This document shows, piece by piece, positions 53,971 to 64,000 of a DNA stretch of 64,000 bases. The position numbers and the translations under genes are program-made. The stretch lies in the NCBI GenBank assembly GCA_964036315.1, contig OZ038487.1:55383909-55447908 (forward strand), written 5' to 3'. The stretch is from Acanthosepion esculentum. Lineage: Eukaryota > Mollusca > Cephalopoda > Sepiida > Sepiidae. How positions within the stretch are numbered: position 1 is the first letter of the stretch; each line of letters starts with the position of its first letter. A model generated the notes under the pieces. That model searched no databases. It was not told the origin of the DNA and worked only from the letters and a program-made list of their open reading frames with translations.

Positions 53971-55108
53971 AAGTAAATCTTTATTATTTACCATTTTATA
54001 AAGTTTGAATCAAGTGGCAATTAGCTGATGTTTTGCTAACCATTCCAATACTGTGCTTATATTCATAAAGCTTCAAAAGCTTTTTTATTCATGAAAAAGA
54101 ATGAGTGGCTAAATGAAGAAAGAGCTTATTCCATTGCTTTGTCTTCTTACTTTTTTTCTTGTTCACTCAATCCTTAATTACTCTCACTCAGTTCTTCTAT
54201 GTTCTCTGTGCATATAACTTGGGAATGGTATACAGATAAGGAGCCTTCTCTGCTTACAGTAGCCTACTAATATCACTTGTGCACAGTTTATTCTAAGTAA
54301 TGGGAGATTTAAAAAAAATTTAGCATGAGTACAAGAAGGATAGTAAAAATTACCAATAATTAATTTTTTTAGGCAAAAATTATTTATCCTGTAAAAAATA
54401 TAAGGTATGCATTACCTTAAGAGATTTTGGGAGCTTCTTCAATTATATACGTTGCTCCCCTATCGTGTCTATAATAAAAAAAAACGATATATTTTTAGAC
54501 AATACTTTTTAAGTGTACAATATTGTGCAATTTTGCATACATTACATGTCTGTGTTCAATGAAGTGTAAAATTGAGCAAAGTAGACAAAATTGGGCAAAA
54601 CTAAAAAAAGCCACATCGAAAATCTATATGTACATAAAAAAATATACAGCAAGATTTAAATGGGGCACCTATCGAATTTAAAAGACCAACTTCAACTAGA
54701 GGGACCGAAATACTCTAAATCATTTCAAAGGAGCCCCATTAAATCTGGAAATAAACAAATCTCCTCTGTTATTATATCTTTCTATCTTTTAGTTTTATCA
54801 GGGTCTCAAGACTAGAGAGCATTTGGGGATTTCTCTAGTTGAAGCCTCTGGGCTGCAACCCATACTAGCCCAAGTGTAAATCTGAAACTGCCTTCACCAG
54901 TGGATAACATAGGCATCTATTGAGCAATGAGTTCATTTGTGTGCTTTTAAAATACAAAGTATCTAATGAATATTTATATATCTGCACTTGACAAAGAATG
55001 TCATGATTAATCTGAAGTAATTGCAGAAAATGATAAATGAAAAAATATTCTCAATCCAGACAAACAAGAATCTTAAGCATAACAAGCTAGACATTACTAG
55101 CATGAGAC
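53971..55108. other. No recognised feature
   Basis: About 1.1 kb with no identifiable family. 54520-54600 holds three 'attgtgcaa/attgagcaaa/attgggcaaaa' near-repeats. Confidence 0.4.
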
Positions 55109-55115
55109 ACTTAAA

Positions 55116-55153
<38 letters not shown>

Positions 55154-55425
55154 CTGTATATGGACCTATCTGTATAAAGCAATATAAATATATATGACAA
55201 TAACACTGATCATGGAAGTAAATGTATCAATACTAATAATAACTATGAAATTACAATATTATTATTGTGACATGAGATATCAACAGACTGAGTCTGAAAA
55301 GTACAAACATAAACGTATCTGTCTCTTTCTTTCACTGCCAACATTCTTCTTCATCTTTCTGTGTATAAATATATAAATTTATCTCAATCTCTTGGTTCTT
55401 ATATATCCTTATGCCTTTGAATGCC

Positions 55426-55484
<59 letters not shown>

Positions 55485-55505
55485 ACACACACACACACAC
55501 ACGCC
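55109..55505. repeat. Two microsatellite loci
   Basis: (TA)n with (TG)n at 55115-55153; (TA)n with TATG and (AC)n at 55428-55502. Confidence 0.92.
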
Positions 55506-57605
55506 AAAGAGAGATGAAAACACCCACACCTATATAACTTCTGACAATCGAACATAATAAGTTTGTCAGTGTCATCAACAAAAAAAGTCATAAATCTATA
55601 ATTTGAATTGACATTCCAAATGATTGCTATGAGAATACTAAAAAAGAACGGGAGAAAAATTGGAGAAAAAGATAAAATGCACAACCATTGAAAAACTATC
55701 TGTACTTGTCAATGGGAATTAAAAGAAAACCCAACCACATCTAAATGAGATAAACATTGTTTCAGTTTTAGAGTCACCGGTTATTGTAAAGATGACATTT
55801 AGTAGAAGACATGACAAAGTGAAAATAAACATTTTCACTGATAAGAACTATTGTGAACTTTGGGTAAAATAAAAAACAAGACACAAAGAAAATTCTTGAG
55901 TTCTTGTTAAGTGAGTAAAGACATTTTTTTTAATGAAGTTATTTATTAATTTAATAATAATGGATATAGGGACATTTAGAATAAAGGAAAAAACTAAAAA
56001 CAATCATTGAAAATACCCCACTAAACCTATCGTACATCAGTTCAGTATCTAAGTATAAAGAATTCCACACTAAATAGAATATGTTTGTATGAGCAACTTT
56101 GTACTGGTCATTTGCTACTCTTTACTGCTACTTTGTTCTGGTATACATGTACTTCTGAAATAGTGAAATTTATCCAAAATATTCAGGTATTATGTATTGC
56201 TAAGTGGTCAGTCACTGGGGTTACACAGCCTAACATGTAGGTAAAATAAGGCTGTTCATATGAGTAACTTTGTGGTAGCTATTTGCTGAATTTCACTGCC
56301 AATCTGTTCTGTTATATAGGCATAACTGAAATGCCCAGAGGTGGTGTATTGGCAATTGTTTTCATCTTGCTTTGGGTGAATAGTTTGAAAATAAAAATTC
56401 ACATGGTCAAATGTTCAACAAGCTACAAGTTGTACATACTCTTTGGCAACCTGATATTTTGCATTTTATTTTTTTTCCAACAAGACATTTGAAAATGCAA
56501 TAGTTTCAATTTTTTTTAAAAAAATCACAAGATCAAAGGATATTATCTACTTTTTTTTTCATTAAGTATAAACTATAGTTCAAATGTTTGGAGCCAACCA
56601 CTGGATTTAATAATCCGTATTTTTTTTGCCTTCTTTCATTTAATTAACTCCTAGGATGCTGAAATTATTTAACCCATTAGTGCATGGCTTCCAATTTTTC
56701 AGACAAGGTTGCCTCAAATTTTAATTCTGTCAACCTTAAGATTAACATTAACCAACAAGATAGATTAGACAAAAGAAGCTAAAATTTTAAGGAAACTTAA
56801 TGCAGTAATGGGTTGATTTCATTATTATTATTATCATTGAATATAAAACGGTAGGGGAAGAGAAAGTCCCACAGACCTGAGCTGGTAAATGAGTTTTGAA
56901 AATGGCATGCAATTTTCAATTTTTAGACAATTTTGCAAAATCCAAATGTTTGACCCAAACTTTTGGCCTACAGTCTATAAATTCATACATGGAAAAACTG
57001 TTAAGTTGGATTACTTTCTTTGTTCTGTCTGATTGAAATGAACAAATTACTTCATATTCATTTTCTGTTTTGTTGCTTTTTAATGCAATACCCAAGTCAT
57101 TTTTATATTACATAGCCATTAGATAAGCAGCATGAATCAGATAATAAAGAAACAGCTATTAACAAAATTTGAACCCATATCTGACATGATACTTCCTCAA
57201 TGGCTATTTATTTTCTGATCCATACTGCTTAATTAACGATTGTATAATATAAAAATTACCAGAGAATTATAATAAAAAAAACATAAAATGAATGTAAAAT
57301 TGATTAATAATCAATCATGACAAGGATTTATTTAAGAAATTTGGATGACTTAAAACTATTATTTTATATATTATTTCAAAAGTATAATGATGCATTGTGG
57401 GATTTAGGGAATTATTGAAAAGATTAATAACAATCATAATAATAAAGAATGGAAAAAATAAAAAATGTATTTTTTGTGAAGCAAATGTACAGTGACAACA
57501 ATAGTAACTGTAATATAGACAAGGAAAACAATATTGACCAACGTAAGACTCAAAAGCCATTTAAAAATTTATGATCTTCATACTAGTTAATGTTGTTATC
57601 ACAAA
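55506..57605. other. No recognised gene or repeat
   Basis: 2.1 kb of AT-rich sequence. 56080-56140 and 56255-56320 share 'tatgagcaactttgt/tatgagtaactttgt', 'atttgct' and 'tgttctg-tata', a diverged ~175-bp duplication. Open frames are short and unassigned. Confidence 0.45.
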
Positions 57606-57609
57606 CATC

Positions 57610-58760
57610 ACCATTGATTTGTTTTAATCATTTTACTCCAAGAAAGGCAATAAAGTCACTAAGATACAAGGATTACTGAGGATGAAAGATAATAGGGTCA
57701 AGGAAACAGTAAACATTAGTGAGAAGAAAGTAATATAAGAAACAAATGATAATAACTGCCATTGAATTTATATTTTTGAAGATTTTAGTTGACAAGAAAG
57801 TAATAAACTGGAAGAGAGTTACACAGGTGTGAAGTGTGAGAAAAGAAACTATTAAAATAGAACTTACAGTTACATTTTGCAATCTCAACAGTAAAATGAA
57901 GAGATCTGGTTGCCAATCTATTGCTAGACTTAAATTCATGAAGTTGAGGTAAGAAAGAGGAAAGTAATATGTATTTTGAGTAATACAAAAAATGTGGCAC
58001 ATGGCCAAAAAGTGGGGATAGGGGAAGGCTGGTCTTCAATCTGCATTATCTTAAACAAAGCCATGATTACTGACCCAAACATACCACAGTATTCCATACA
58101 TCAAAACAACACATTCTTACTACAGCCACCATAATACCTCAAAGTCTCTATGTAGCCGTAACTAGTTCTTACATGTACAATTTATCTGTGAGGAGTAGGG
58201 AATAAAAATAACAACATTTAATAATGAAATTCCAATGAATATTTACAATGAATACAATTTAGGAAAAAGCAAAGTTCATCAGAACACTTGCCATGGAAAC
58301 ATTTATAGAAAAGGCAGAGTGGTGGGAAAGTGGCTAAAGCTAAGATGCCAGGTGGTGGGAAAGTGGCTAAAACTAAGATGCCAGGTGGTGGGAAAGTGGC
58401 TAAAGCTAAGATGCCAGGTTGGGACTGATAATATTGCAAATTGCTCTTTGGGTTTTGTTCATAATCTCGAGATTATAGCTCAAGCACCTGACCAGATGTG
58501 GCAACAATATTCAATGCACGGGTGAATGGTAGACTTATAAATGTGTAAAATTGATTTGGGTGTAAAAAATTGTCTAGCACAACACAGCTTACCAGCTGCA
58601 GACTTAGTAATTGACTCAATTATTGCAATTCATATCAGTGGAAATTGTTAGGCTGAGAAGATGCAATGAGTTATTCTCCTGAAGGTTAGCATCAGACATG
58701 CTGATGAAAGGCAAAACTTATTTTGCTTGATTTTCATTGGCTTCTAGACATCAGTGTTGG
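57610..58760 (-). pseudogene. LINE-b reverse transcriptase relic, interrupted
   Basis: 57640-57975 encodes on the minus strand 'QLHEFKSSNRLATRSLHFTV' and 'EIAKCNCKFYFNSFFSHTSH'. 58262-58600 carries the preceding CLFYKCFHGKCSDEL and '-ILALATFPP-' region. The ~285 bp between (57976-58261) are foreign and unassigned. A 33-bp in-frame triplication lies at 58322-58420. Confidence 0.78.
58322..58420 (-). repeat. 33-bp triplication within LINE-b
   Basis: 'gtgggaaagtggctaaagct' plus 'aagatgccaggtg' begins at 58322, 58355 and 58388. The period is a multiple of three, so it adds 11-residue units without shifting frame. Confidence 0.9.
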
Positions 58761-58954
58761 TATAAAGTATAAATATTAGAACATATCAATTTAGAGGCTA
58801 TTTGAGGAATTGAAAATAAATTAAACTTCAGTTCCATAATATTCCCTAAACTCATATTAATATAGTACAAAGCCGAATAGGGACAGGTAGATTGAGTTAT
58901 GTCAATCTTCCAAGTGTTGAGAGCCACTATCTCTTTCTCTATGTGCTACATCTC

Positions 58955-59615
58955 TTCAGGAGTAGGGCGATCATGACTCTCCACAACTTCCTGCCTTTTT
59001 GATGTAATGGAATAACCTGTCACCCCCATGAGTGACTACACTATAGATAGTAACTACCTATAAGTATCTGTAAGCCAACGGACTACAGAGTCTAGCTGGG
59101 ATCTGTTGAGAACTACCAACCTTCCGATAGTAGCACTTACTACTGGATTGACTTGTGACAACCTTGTGCTTAACTGTTATTTTATTCTTATTGTATTGGT
59201 TTTTACAATAAACCTTTACTTATTTTATCCACTGTGTTTTTTCAAGTACATATACCTATTAGCACGGAATATAACACTTATGTTGTTCTAATTCTCCTTT
59301 ATGAACCTTGTCTCTGTGGCAGTTGTTCTGCCATCCATTTGCTGAAAATTGCCAAGTAGGTTTCCTGTTGTTTTCCTTTACTTCTCATGCCTTTACAATT
59401 TGCTCTGCAGGTGTTAAATTCTCCAAGCATTCTTTCCTCACTATGTGCTCCAAAACATTCAGCTATCTGTTTCTGATTGTTTGCAGCAATTTTGTTGTAG
59501 TTCCTTGAATCTTACAGGCTCTGTCCACACTATTCTCAGCATTTGTTAGTAGCATCACATATCTATAGCTTCAAGTCTTTTCTTCATCTGTGAGATTATC
59601 AGTATTTATTAACAC
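58955..59615 (-). pseudogene. LINE-a 3' relic carrying an insertion
   Basis: 58960-59002 ('catgactctccacaacttcc') and 59300-59610 ('gttctgccatccatttgctg', 'tcaagtcttttcttcatctg') are LINE-a 3' sequence in minus orientation, as at 8590-8940. They are separated by 59003-59276. Frames are heavily broken. Confidence 0.65.
59003..59276 (-). mobile_element. Candidate solo LTR inside LINE-a
   Basis: The 274-bp insert begins 'tgtaatggaataacctgtca' and ends 'cacggaatataaca', so it is TG...CA bounded. It contains an AATAAA at 59210 on the plus strand, so the plus strand may be its true sense. I do not see a convincing target-site duplication, and no internal retrotransposon region is present. Strand is uncertain. 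Confidence 0.4.
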
Positions 59616-60450
59616 TGACTTTAAAAACCAATATTTGAAGTCTTAACTTTTATCTGGGCTTGAGCAACTTTTCACAGGGAGCACTAATCCCATCATGTTT
59701 TTTTCTTCTTCTCCAAGAATATTGAATTATTGAGTTATCTTCTCTTTCTAAGAATTTTGAATTATTATCTCTTACAAGTCTGTAATGTACCACGATGTAG
59801 AGATGTAAAAAGTGATTATCTCCTTTTTGACAGTATGAATTTACTGAAGGAGCCCTTGAGTACCACTAGTCAACCCACTTGAGAGAATAGTTAGTAGCAG
59901 CTTAGCTTACAATGGAAGCAGACAAGAAATCTAGTTACAGGTTAGGTAACCATGGATGGAGAGGGCGGACATTTTCATGCATCCTCAATAGGAACCTAAG
60001 ATATATCACCAGGACAGTACTGCATCCCCCTAGGGGACTTTACAAGTAAAATTGTTTTTTTCGTATTTGTCCCTTTCACATATTAATTTCCTTTTTATAT
60101 ATGTGTTAATTTCTCTGTGTGGGGCACTTTGTGACATATGTATATAAATATATATATTTATGCATTGCAGCTTAGTGTTACTTATATTTTTGTACTTTAG
60201 TGTTATATAAAAAATGTTTTCATGTATAACTATTTTAGTCCTTCCTTCCTATTGGGTTAAGGAGTTAGTATATCATGGATATACTAATGCCTATAGTGGA
60301 TCTTGGAGAATTGAGAAGACCAAAATATTTTCTCTCTCTTTTCAAGCACCCAATAAAAGGTTTTGAACTTAAAAATTAAATCAATGTAAATATTCAGCTG
60401 ATGAAAGAAATAGAAGTCCTGAAACATATAACAACATTCAATAAAAAATA
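59616..60450. other. No recognised feature
   Basis: No repeat or coding signal identified. Confidence 0.4.
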
Positions 60451-60452
60451 TA

Positions 60453-60532
60453 TTAGGTTGGTGCAAAAATAATGTTGTTTTTTGACGTTCAACTTCATGT
60501 GAGGAAACGACATTATTTTTGCACCAACCTAA
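60453..60532. mobile_element. 80-bp MADE1-like mariner MITE
   Basis: Both ends read TTAGGTTGGTGCAAAAATAA inward, TA flanks each side, and the whole is a near-perfect hairpin of 80 bp. Human MADE1, derived from Hsmar1, is also 80 bp and has almost the same ends (established knowledge). The internal sequence here ('gacgttcaacttcatgtgag') differs from MADE1. Confidence 0.92.
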
Positions 60533-60689
60533 TAATAAATATGTAACTATTTCTGCCACAGGGACTATAGCTTCTCTTTGTACAGCATTGCTCAGTTCTT
60601 TGAGAAGACATCTTTTAATAACTTTAACTTTTTTCTAACTTGTTCTGATTATTATTTTTTTTAGATCAATGATGACAAACATAAAGCTC

Positions 60690-60755
60690 AGTGGGTGCTC
60701 CATACTTTCAGCCTTGTGTCACATCTAAGATATGCTTAGAAAATCACCATCAAGC
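60690..60755 (+). mobile_element. SINE-B 3' fragment
   Basis: 'gggtgctccatactttcagc' and 'taagatatgcttagaaaatc' are the SINE-B 3' end. It abuts the following mariner relic. Confidence 0.65.
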
Positions 60756-61715
60756 TAATGAAAAGGGATGCTGTAATCATTGCCTTAAAGGCAAAGCATA
60801 GTGATTACTCACTTCCTGAAATTTGCAGGTTCATTTATTATCAAAGTTCACAATGAGCTGGAACCCGCTTTCGAGGATTCTACATCAGTAGCCAAATGTA
60901 AAACACATGATAAGTGTTCTAATACCATCAGAATATGCAATTGCATATGAAAAGTGCAGAAAATTATTGATAAGAACTCAAGAAAGTCAATTAACATTAT
61001 TACTAATGAGCACAATGTTTCAAGGCACTCTATCAGAAAAATTGTGCATGATGGCCTTTGATAAAGGACCAATTCATCAACAACAACAACAAAAGATAAC
61101 TGTATGATACAAATTAAAACATCAAGACTTTGGAATGCTTTAGTTTTTCTCTGATGAGAAAAACTGATCGGAACCAAAAGGTCAACTGAAGAAATGAGAG
61201 ATGATTATGTAGAGACCCTAAAGACATTCCAACTGTCACACACACAAAGTTTCCAGCAACTGCAATGGTTCTGGGTGTCATGAGCAATGAGGAAGATATC
61301 ATACCACCTCACATCTTTCCTCAGACTATAAGAAGGTGTTAGAAGGGTTTGTGAGCCCCTTGATAGAGAACATGAGCAAAGAAAGACCATATATCTACCA
61401 ACAAGACTCTGTGCTGTCTCATACAGCCAAAATGACCTAGGAATTGATGAGTTACAATCTCCACAATCACATCATCCCAAACATATGGCCTCCTAGCTCT
61501 CTGGATCTGAAACTATTGGACTACTACATATTGAGAGAGATGAAAATCAATGGCCCCATTACACTATAAAATATCTGCAGTCTGCCATAACTAGCACAAT
61601 GTCCAAAATAGTTAAAGGTCATCTGATTCTGGCATGAAACATTTCAGACCTTGTATTGAGGTAGCTATCGATGCTAACAGAAGATTCATTGAGAAGCTGC
61701 ATTAAGAATAGTCTC
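60756..61715 (+). pseudogene. DD37D mariner-like transposase relic
   Basis: N-terminal 'MKRDAVIIALKAKHSDYSLP' is followed by a decayed middle ('SIRKIVHDGL', 'ALVFL'). Then come 'FPATAMVLGVMSNEEDIIPP' and 'MSKERPYIYQQDSVLSHTAK' (second Asp). 'ELMSYNLHNHIIPNIWPPSS' and 'LDLKLLDYYILREMKI' (third Asp) follow. The last two Asp are 37 residues apart. Several stops and frameshifts are present. The copy spans nearly the whole coding length, in the opposite orientation to the 32925 and 37049 copies. Confidence 0.82.
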
Positions 61716-61944
61716 AAGATTATTCATGCCAATTTTTTCTTTGATAAACCTCTCCTTTCATGACTTATGCGTCTTTTACTAAACTCATGCAAAAGTCCTC
61801 AAACAACTGAGCAGCCCTGAATAAACTGTGAGATATCTAGAGCTTTTATTTTGTTATTAAATTTGCACTTAGATTTCAATTTCATGCATTGAATTCAATT
61901 CCCCATGTCAGATAATTCTGTAATAAACTTACTGTTTTTTTAAT

Positions 61945-62015
61945 CTATACAACTCACGCAAAGCAATAATGCCATGAAGATGCAAGGGATTACTAGGAGT
62001 GAAAGAGAATGAAAA
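61945..62015 (-). mobile_element. LINE-b 3' scrap
   Basis: 'acgcaaagcaataatgccat' and 'agggattactaggagtgaaa' are the LINE-b 3' UTR. Confidence 0.5.
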
Positions 62016-62164
62016 AACTTTAGAAGGAACCAGAAACCCAATCCTAAATGGGAAACAAGGGATAAACCTCTGTTCAAAAGACCAGGAAGGAATGTGAACC
62101 TATTTGCTCTTATTAGATGCATAATTAAGAAAATACATACACACCCATAATACTCATGCACATC

Positions 62165-62167
<3 letters not shown>

Positions 62168-62217
<50 letters not shown>

Positions 62218-62273
62218 CAAATATGATGTAACAGTGTTATCAATTTTAATGACATTTTCAACATGGACAGTAA

Positions 62274-62336
<63 letters not shown>

Positions 62337-62400
62337 TTTAAAGATACACACACACACACACACGTGTGTGTGTGTGTCTGTGTGTGTGTGTTTAAATACT
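62168..62400. repeat. (TA)n, (TA)n and an (AC)n(GT)n palindrome
   Basis: (TA)n at 62168-62214 and 62278-62333. 62332-62399 forms a palindrome: 'agtatttaaa', (AC)n, cg, (GT)n, 'tttaaatact'. Confidence 0.93.
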
Positions 62401-62574
62401 GTCAACAAAACTCAAAAAAGAGAAATTATATTTTTATTATTAGAGTGTATTTGTTGTTTAGTTGAATAAAATGTTGGTTCTTTCAAAGGACTAAGCAGTG
62501 TGTTTTCTTGGTGGCCAAGAAGACTTCTTGGAAGGGATTGAGTTAGGTCTTATCACTACTGCACCTATTTTTTT

Positions 62575-62905
62575 TAAAATTTCACCCCAAGCAAGGCAGT
62601 AAAGCTACTAAGAAATGAGAGGTTACTAAGTGTGAGACAATAAGAAAAAAGAGAAATATTATTAAAGAGTGAGAACAATAAAGGAATAATCAAGCAGTGA
62701 GTAGATAACCACTGACATTGCATTTAAATTTTTGAAGACCAAAGTTGACTGGAAAGCATGGAGCTGTAAAATATGTCCACAAGCAAGAAGTGTGTGAAAA
62801 CAAACTATTAGCATAGAACTTAGTTATATATAGCGAATTCAATTGTGAATTCTTGAGACTTTGTTGTTAATCTAGTACTGTGCTTAAACTCATTTTTATA
62901 CAGTT
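62575..62905 (-). mobile_element. LINE-b 3' relic
   Basis: 'caccccaagcaaggcagtaa', 'gcatttaaatttttgaagac', 'ccacaagcaagaagtgtgtg' and 'acttagttatatatagcg' parallel 11310-11600. Oligo-T at 62569 is the A tail on the minus strand. Confidence 0.7.
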
Positions 62906-62919
62906 TTATACAATACCAC

Positions 62920-62921
<2 letters not shown>

Positions 62922-62955
<34 letters not shown>

Positions 62956-62962
62956 TGTGTGA
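62922..62962. repeat. (GT)n microsatellite
   Basis: About 20 GT units with one TTTG interruption. Confidence 0.95.
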
Positions 62963-63259
62963 TGTCCCCTAGAAGACTGTGTGGCATAGTACCAATTCAC
63001 AAATGAATACTTAAATTTAAAATTCTTCTTTGTTCAGAAAAATACAATAAATACTGCTATATTTTGACAGATATGGACACAAAGATTTGAAAAACTAATT
63101 TTTAAAAATATTTCAATGTTATAAAATCTTGTAACCATGCCAGATAAAAGAAAAATGCCAAAAAGGGAGGACATTAATTTGGTTTCAGAAATCAGAAATG
63201 TTTTCAAAAATGTTTTTTTGAGAGGTTTTGTAGAGAATGGTTGTTTTTGTGTGAAAAAC

Positions 63260-63600
63260 AACAAGCCAGAAATGTAAACATGGATGAACTTACTAAGTAA
63301 AGATTACTGGGTAATTTTAGTTCTTTGTTGAAATGACAAGGTAAAAAGAATAACAGGAATGAAAGGATAAGTGATGGCCAAATAAGGCAACGAAAAAAAA
63401 ACATAAATGTTATTAGAATTGGATTGGAAAGGGAAAAATACAAAAGAACAATGAAGAAATAGAAAAATATGAAAAGAAAGAGAAAGATAAAAAGATAGAA
63501 TGAAAGAAATAGTACAGAAACCATGAACCATAAAAATTAGAAAGGTATATAATGGAAACAAAATGAAAGATAGATGGAAATGATGGGAGAATATAAGAGA
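63260..63600 (+). repeat. Purine-rich lead-in to the 101-bp array
   Basis: A/G-dominated plus strand with gaaaag motifs, no period yet visible. Confidence 0.55.
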
Positions 63601-64000
63601 GAAGGAAAGTAAAAATACTAAATGAAAGGGAGAAGTAAAAAGGTAGAAGAGAAAAGGAAGATAGAAATATTAAATGTAAAATGAGAGAGAAGAGAGAAAG
63701 AAGATAGAAATACTAAATGAGAATGTGGGAAGTGAGAAAAGAGAAGAAAATAGAAATACTAAATGAGAGGGGGAATGTGAAAAAGAAGAAAGAATGAAAA
63801 TAAAAATACTAAATGAAAGGGGGAAGCAAAGAGTGAGAAGAGAGAAGAAAATAGAAATACTAAATGAGAGGGGGAATGTGAAAAAGAAGAAAGAATGAAA
63901 ATAAAAATACTAAATGAAAGGGGGAAGCAAAGAGTGAGAAGAGAGAAGAAAATAGAAATACTAAATGAGAGGGGGCAGTGAAAAATGAGAAGTGAGAAAG
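63600..64000 (+). repeat. Purine-rich higher-order tandem repeat, 101-bp period
   Basis: 'gagaagaaaatagaaatact' occurs at 63741, 63842 and 63943. Each 101-bp unit has two ~50-bp halves, both containing 'aaatactaaatga-aggggga'. Earlier, less regular half-units lie at 63610-63740. The array runs off the window at 64000. Confidence 0.9.

Noticed and set aside
60453..60532. Human MADE1 contamination
   Set aside because: The ends match but the central part differs clearly, and the flanks are ordinary local AT-rich sequence.

Overview
The window reads as an intergenic or intronic stretch of an AT-rich animal genome made almost entirely of transposable-element relics and simple repeats. The best taxonomic guess is a cephalopod mollusc, probably an octopus. 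The grounds are a tRNA-derived SINE resembling the tRNA(Lys)-derived SINEs described from squid and octopus, very abundant (TA)n tracts, several Tc1/mariner lineages, LINE 3' ends, and a Penelope-like element. This is inference from family resemblance, not a database match. I find no intact host protein-coding gene, rRNA gene or functional tRNA gene. Most long open frames are translations of (TA)n tracts (Ile-Tyr repeats).

Layout. 1-5.3 kb: a ~195-bp satellite block, a 1.5-kb inverted repeat around a (TA)n-rich minisatellite, a copy of a retroposon I call R1, and a Tc1/mariner element with both ends. 5.7-10.4 kb: Tc1-like transposase relics, two head-to-head LINE-a fragments, and a 31-bp tandem array. 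10.5-16.1 kb: a SINE-A split by R1 with a 12-bp target duplication, then LINE-b fragments and copies of a second unclassified repeat (R2). 16.4-21.1 kb: DD34D and DD41D mariner-superfamily relics and a LINE-b copy. 21.6-25.4 kb: R1, a ~22-copy 53-bp minisatellite, and a LINE-b copy retaining the YADD motif. 27-31.2 kb: SINE-A, an inverted pair of a third tRNA-like SINE (SINE-C), and a pogo/Tigger-like MITE. 31.2-39 kb: purine- and pyrimidine-rich tracts, three DD37D mariner relics, a 473-bp foldback element, and microsatellites. 39-51.5 kb: R2, SINE-A, LINE-a, R1, duplicated segments, and a SINE-interrupted 75-bp array. 51.6-53.3 kb: a Penelope-like element (RT end plus GIY-YIG endonuclease) bracketed by inverted terminal repeats. 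57.6-64 kb: LINE-b, LINE-a carrying a candidate solo LTR, an 80-bp MADE1-like MITE, a fourth DD37D relic, and a purine-rich 101-bp higher-order repeat running off the window edge.

The most interesting signals are: the Penelope-like element, whose inverted tails carry a tRNA-like segment and a hammerhead-like CTGAAGAAG/CCGAAAC motif that recurs in the 36.4-kb foldback; the R1 retroposon with VNTR-like internal repeats and two readable target-site duplications; and an 80-bp mariner MITE whose ends match those of human MADE1. All coding remnants are broken, so the genes do not work together as a system. What can be read is a history of nested insertion.
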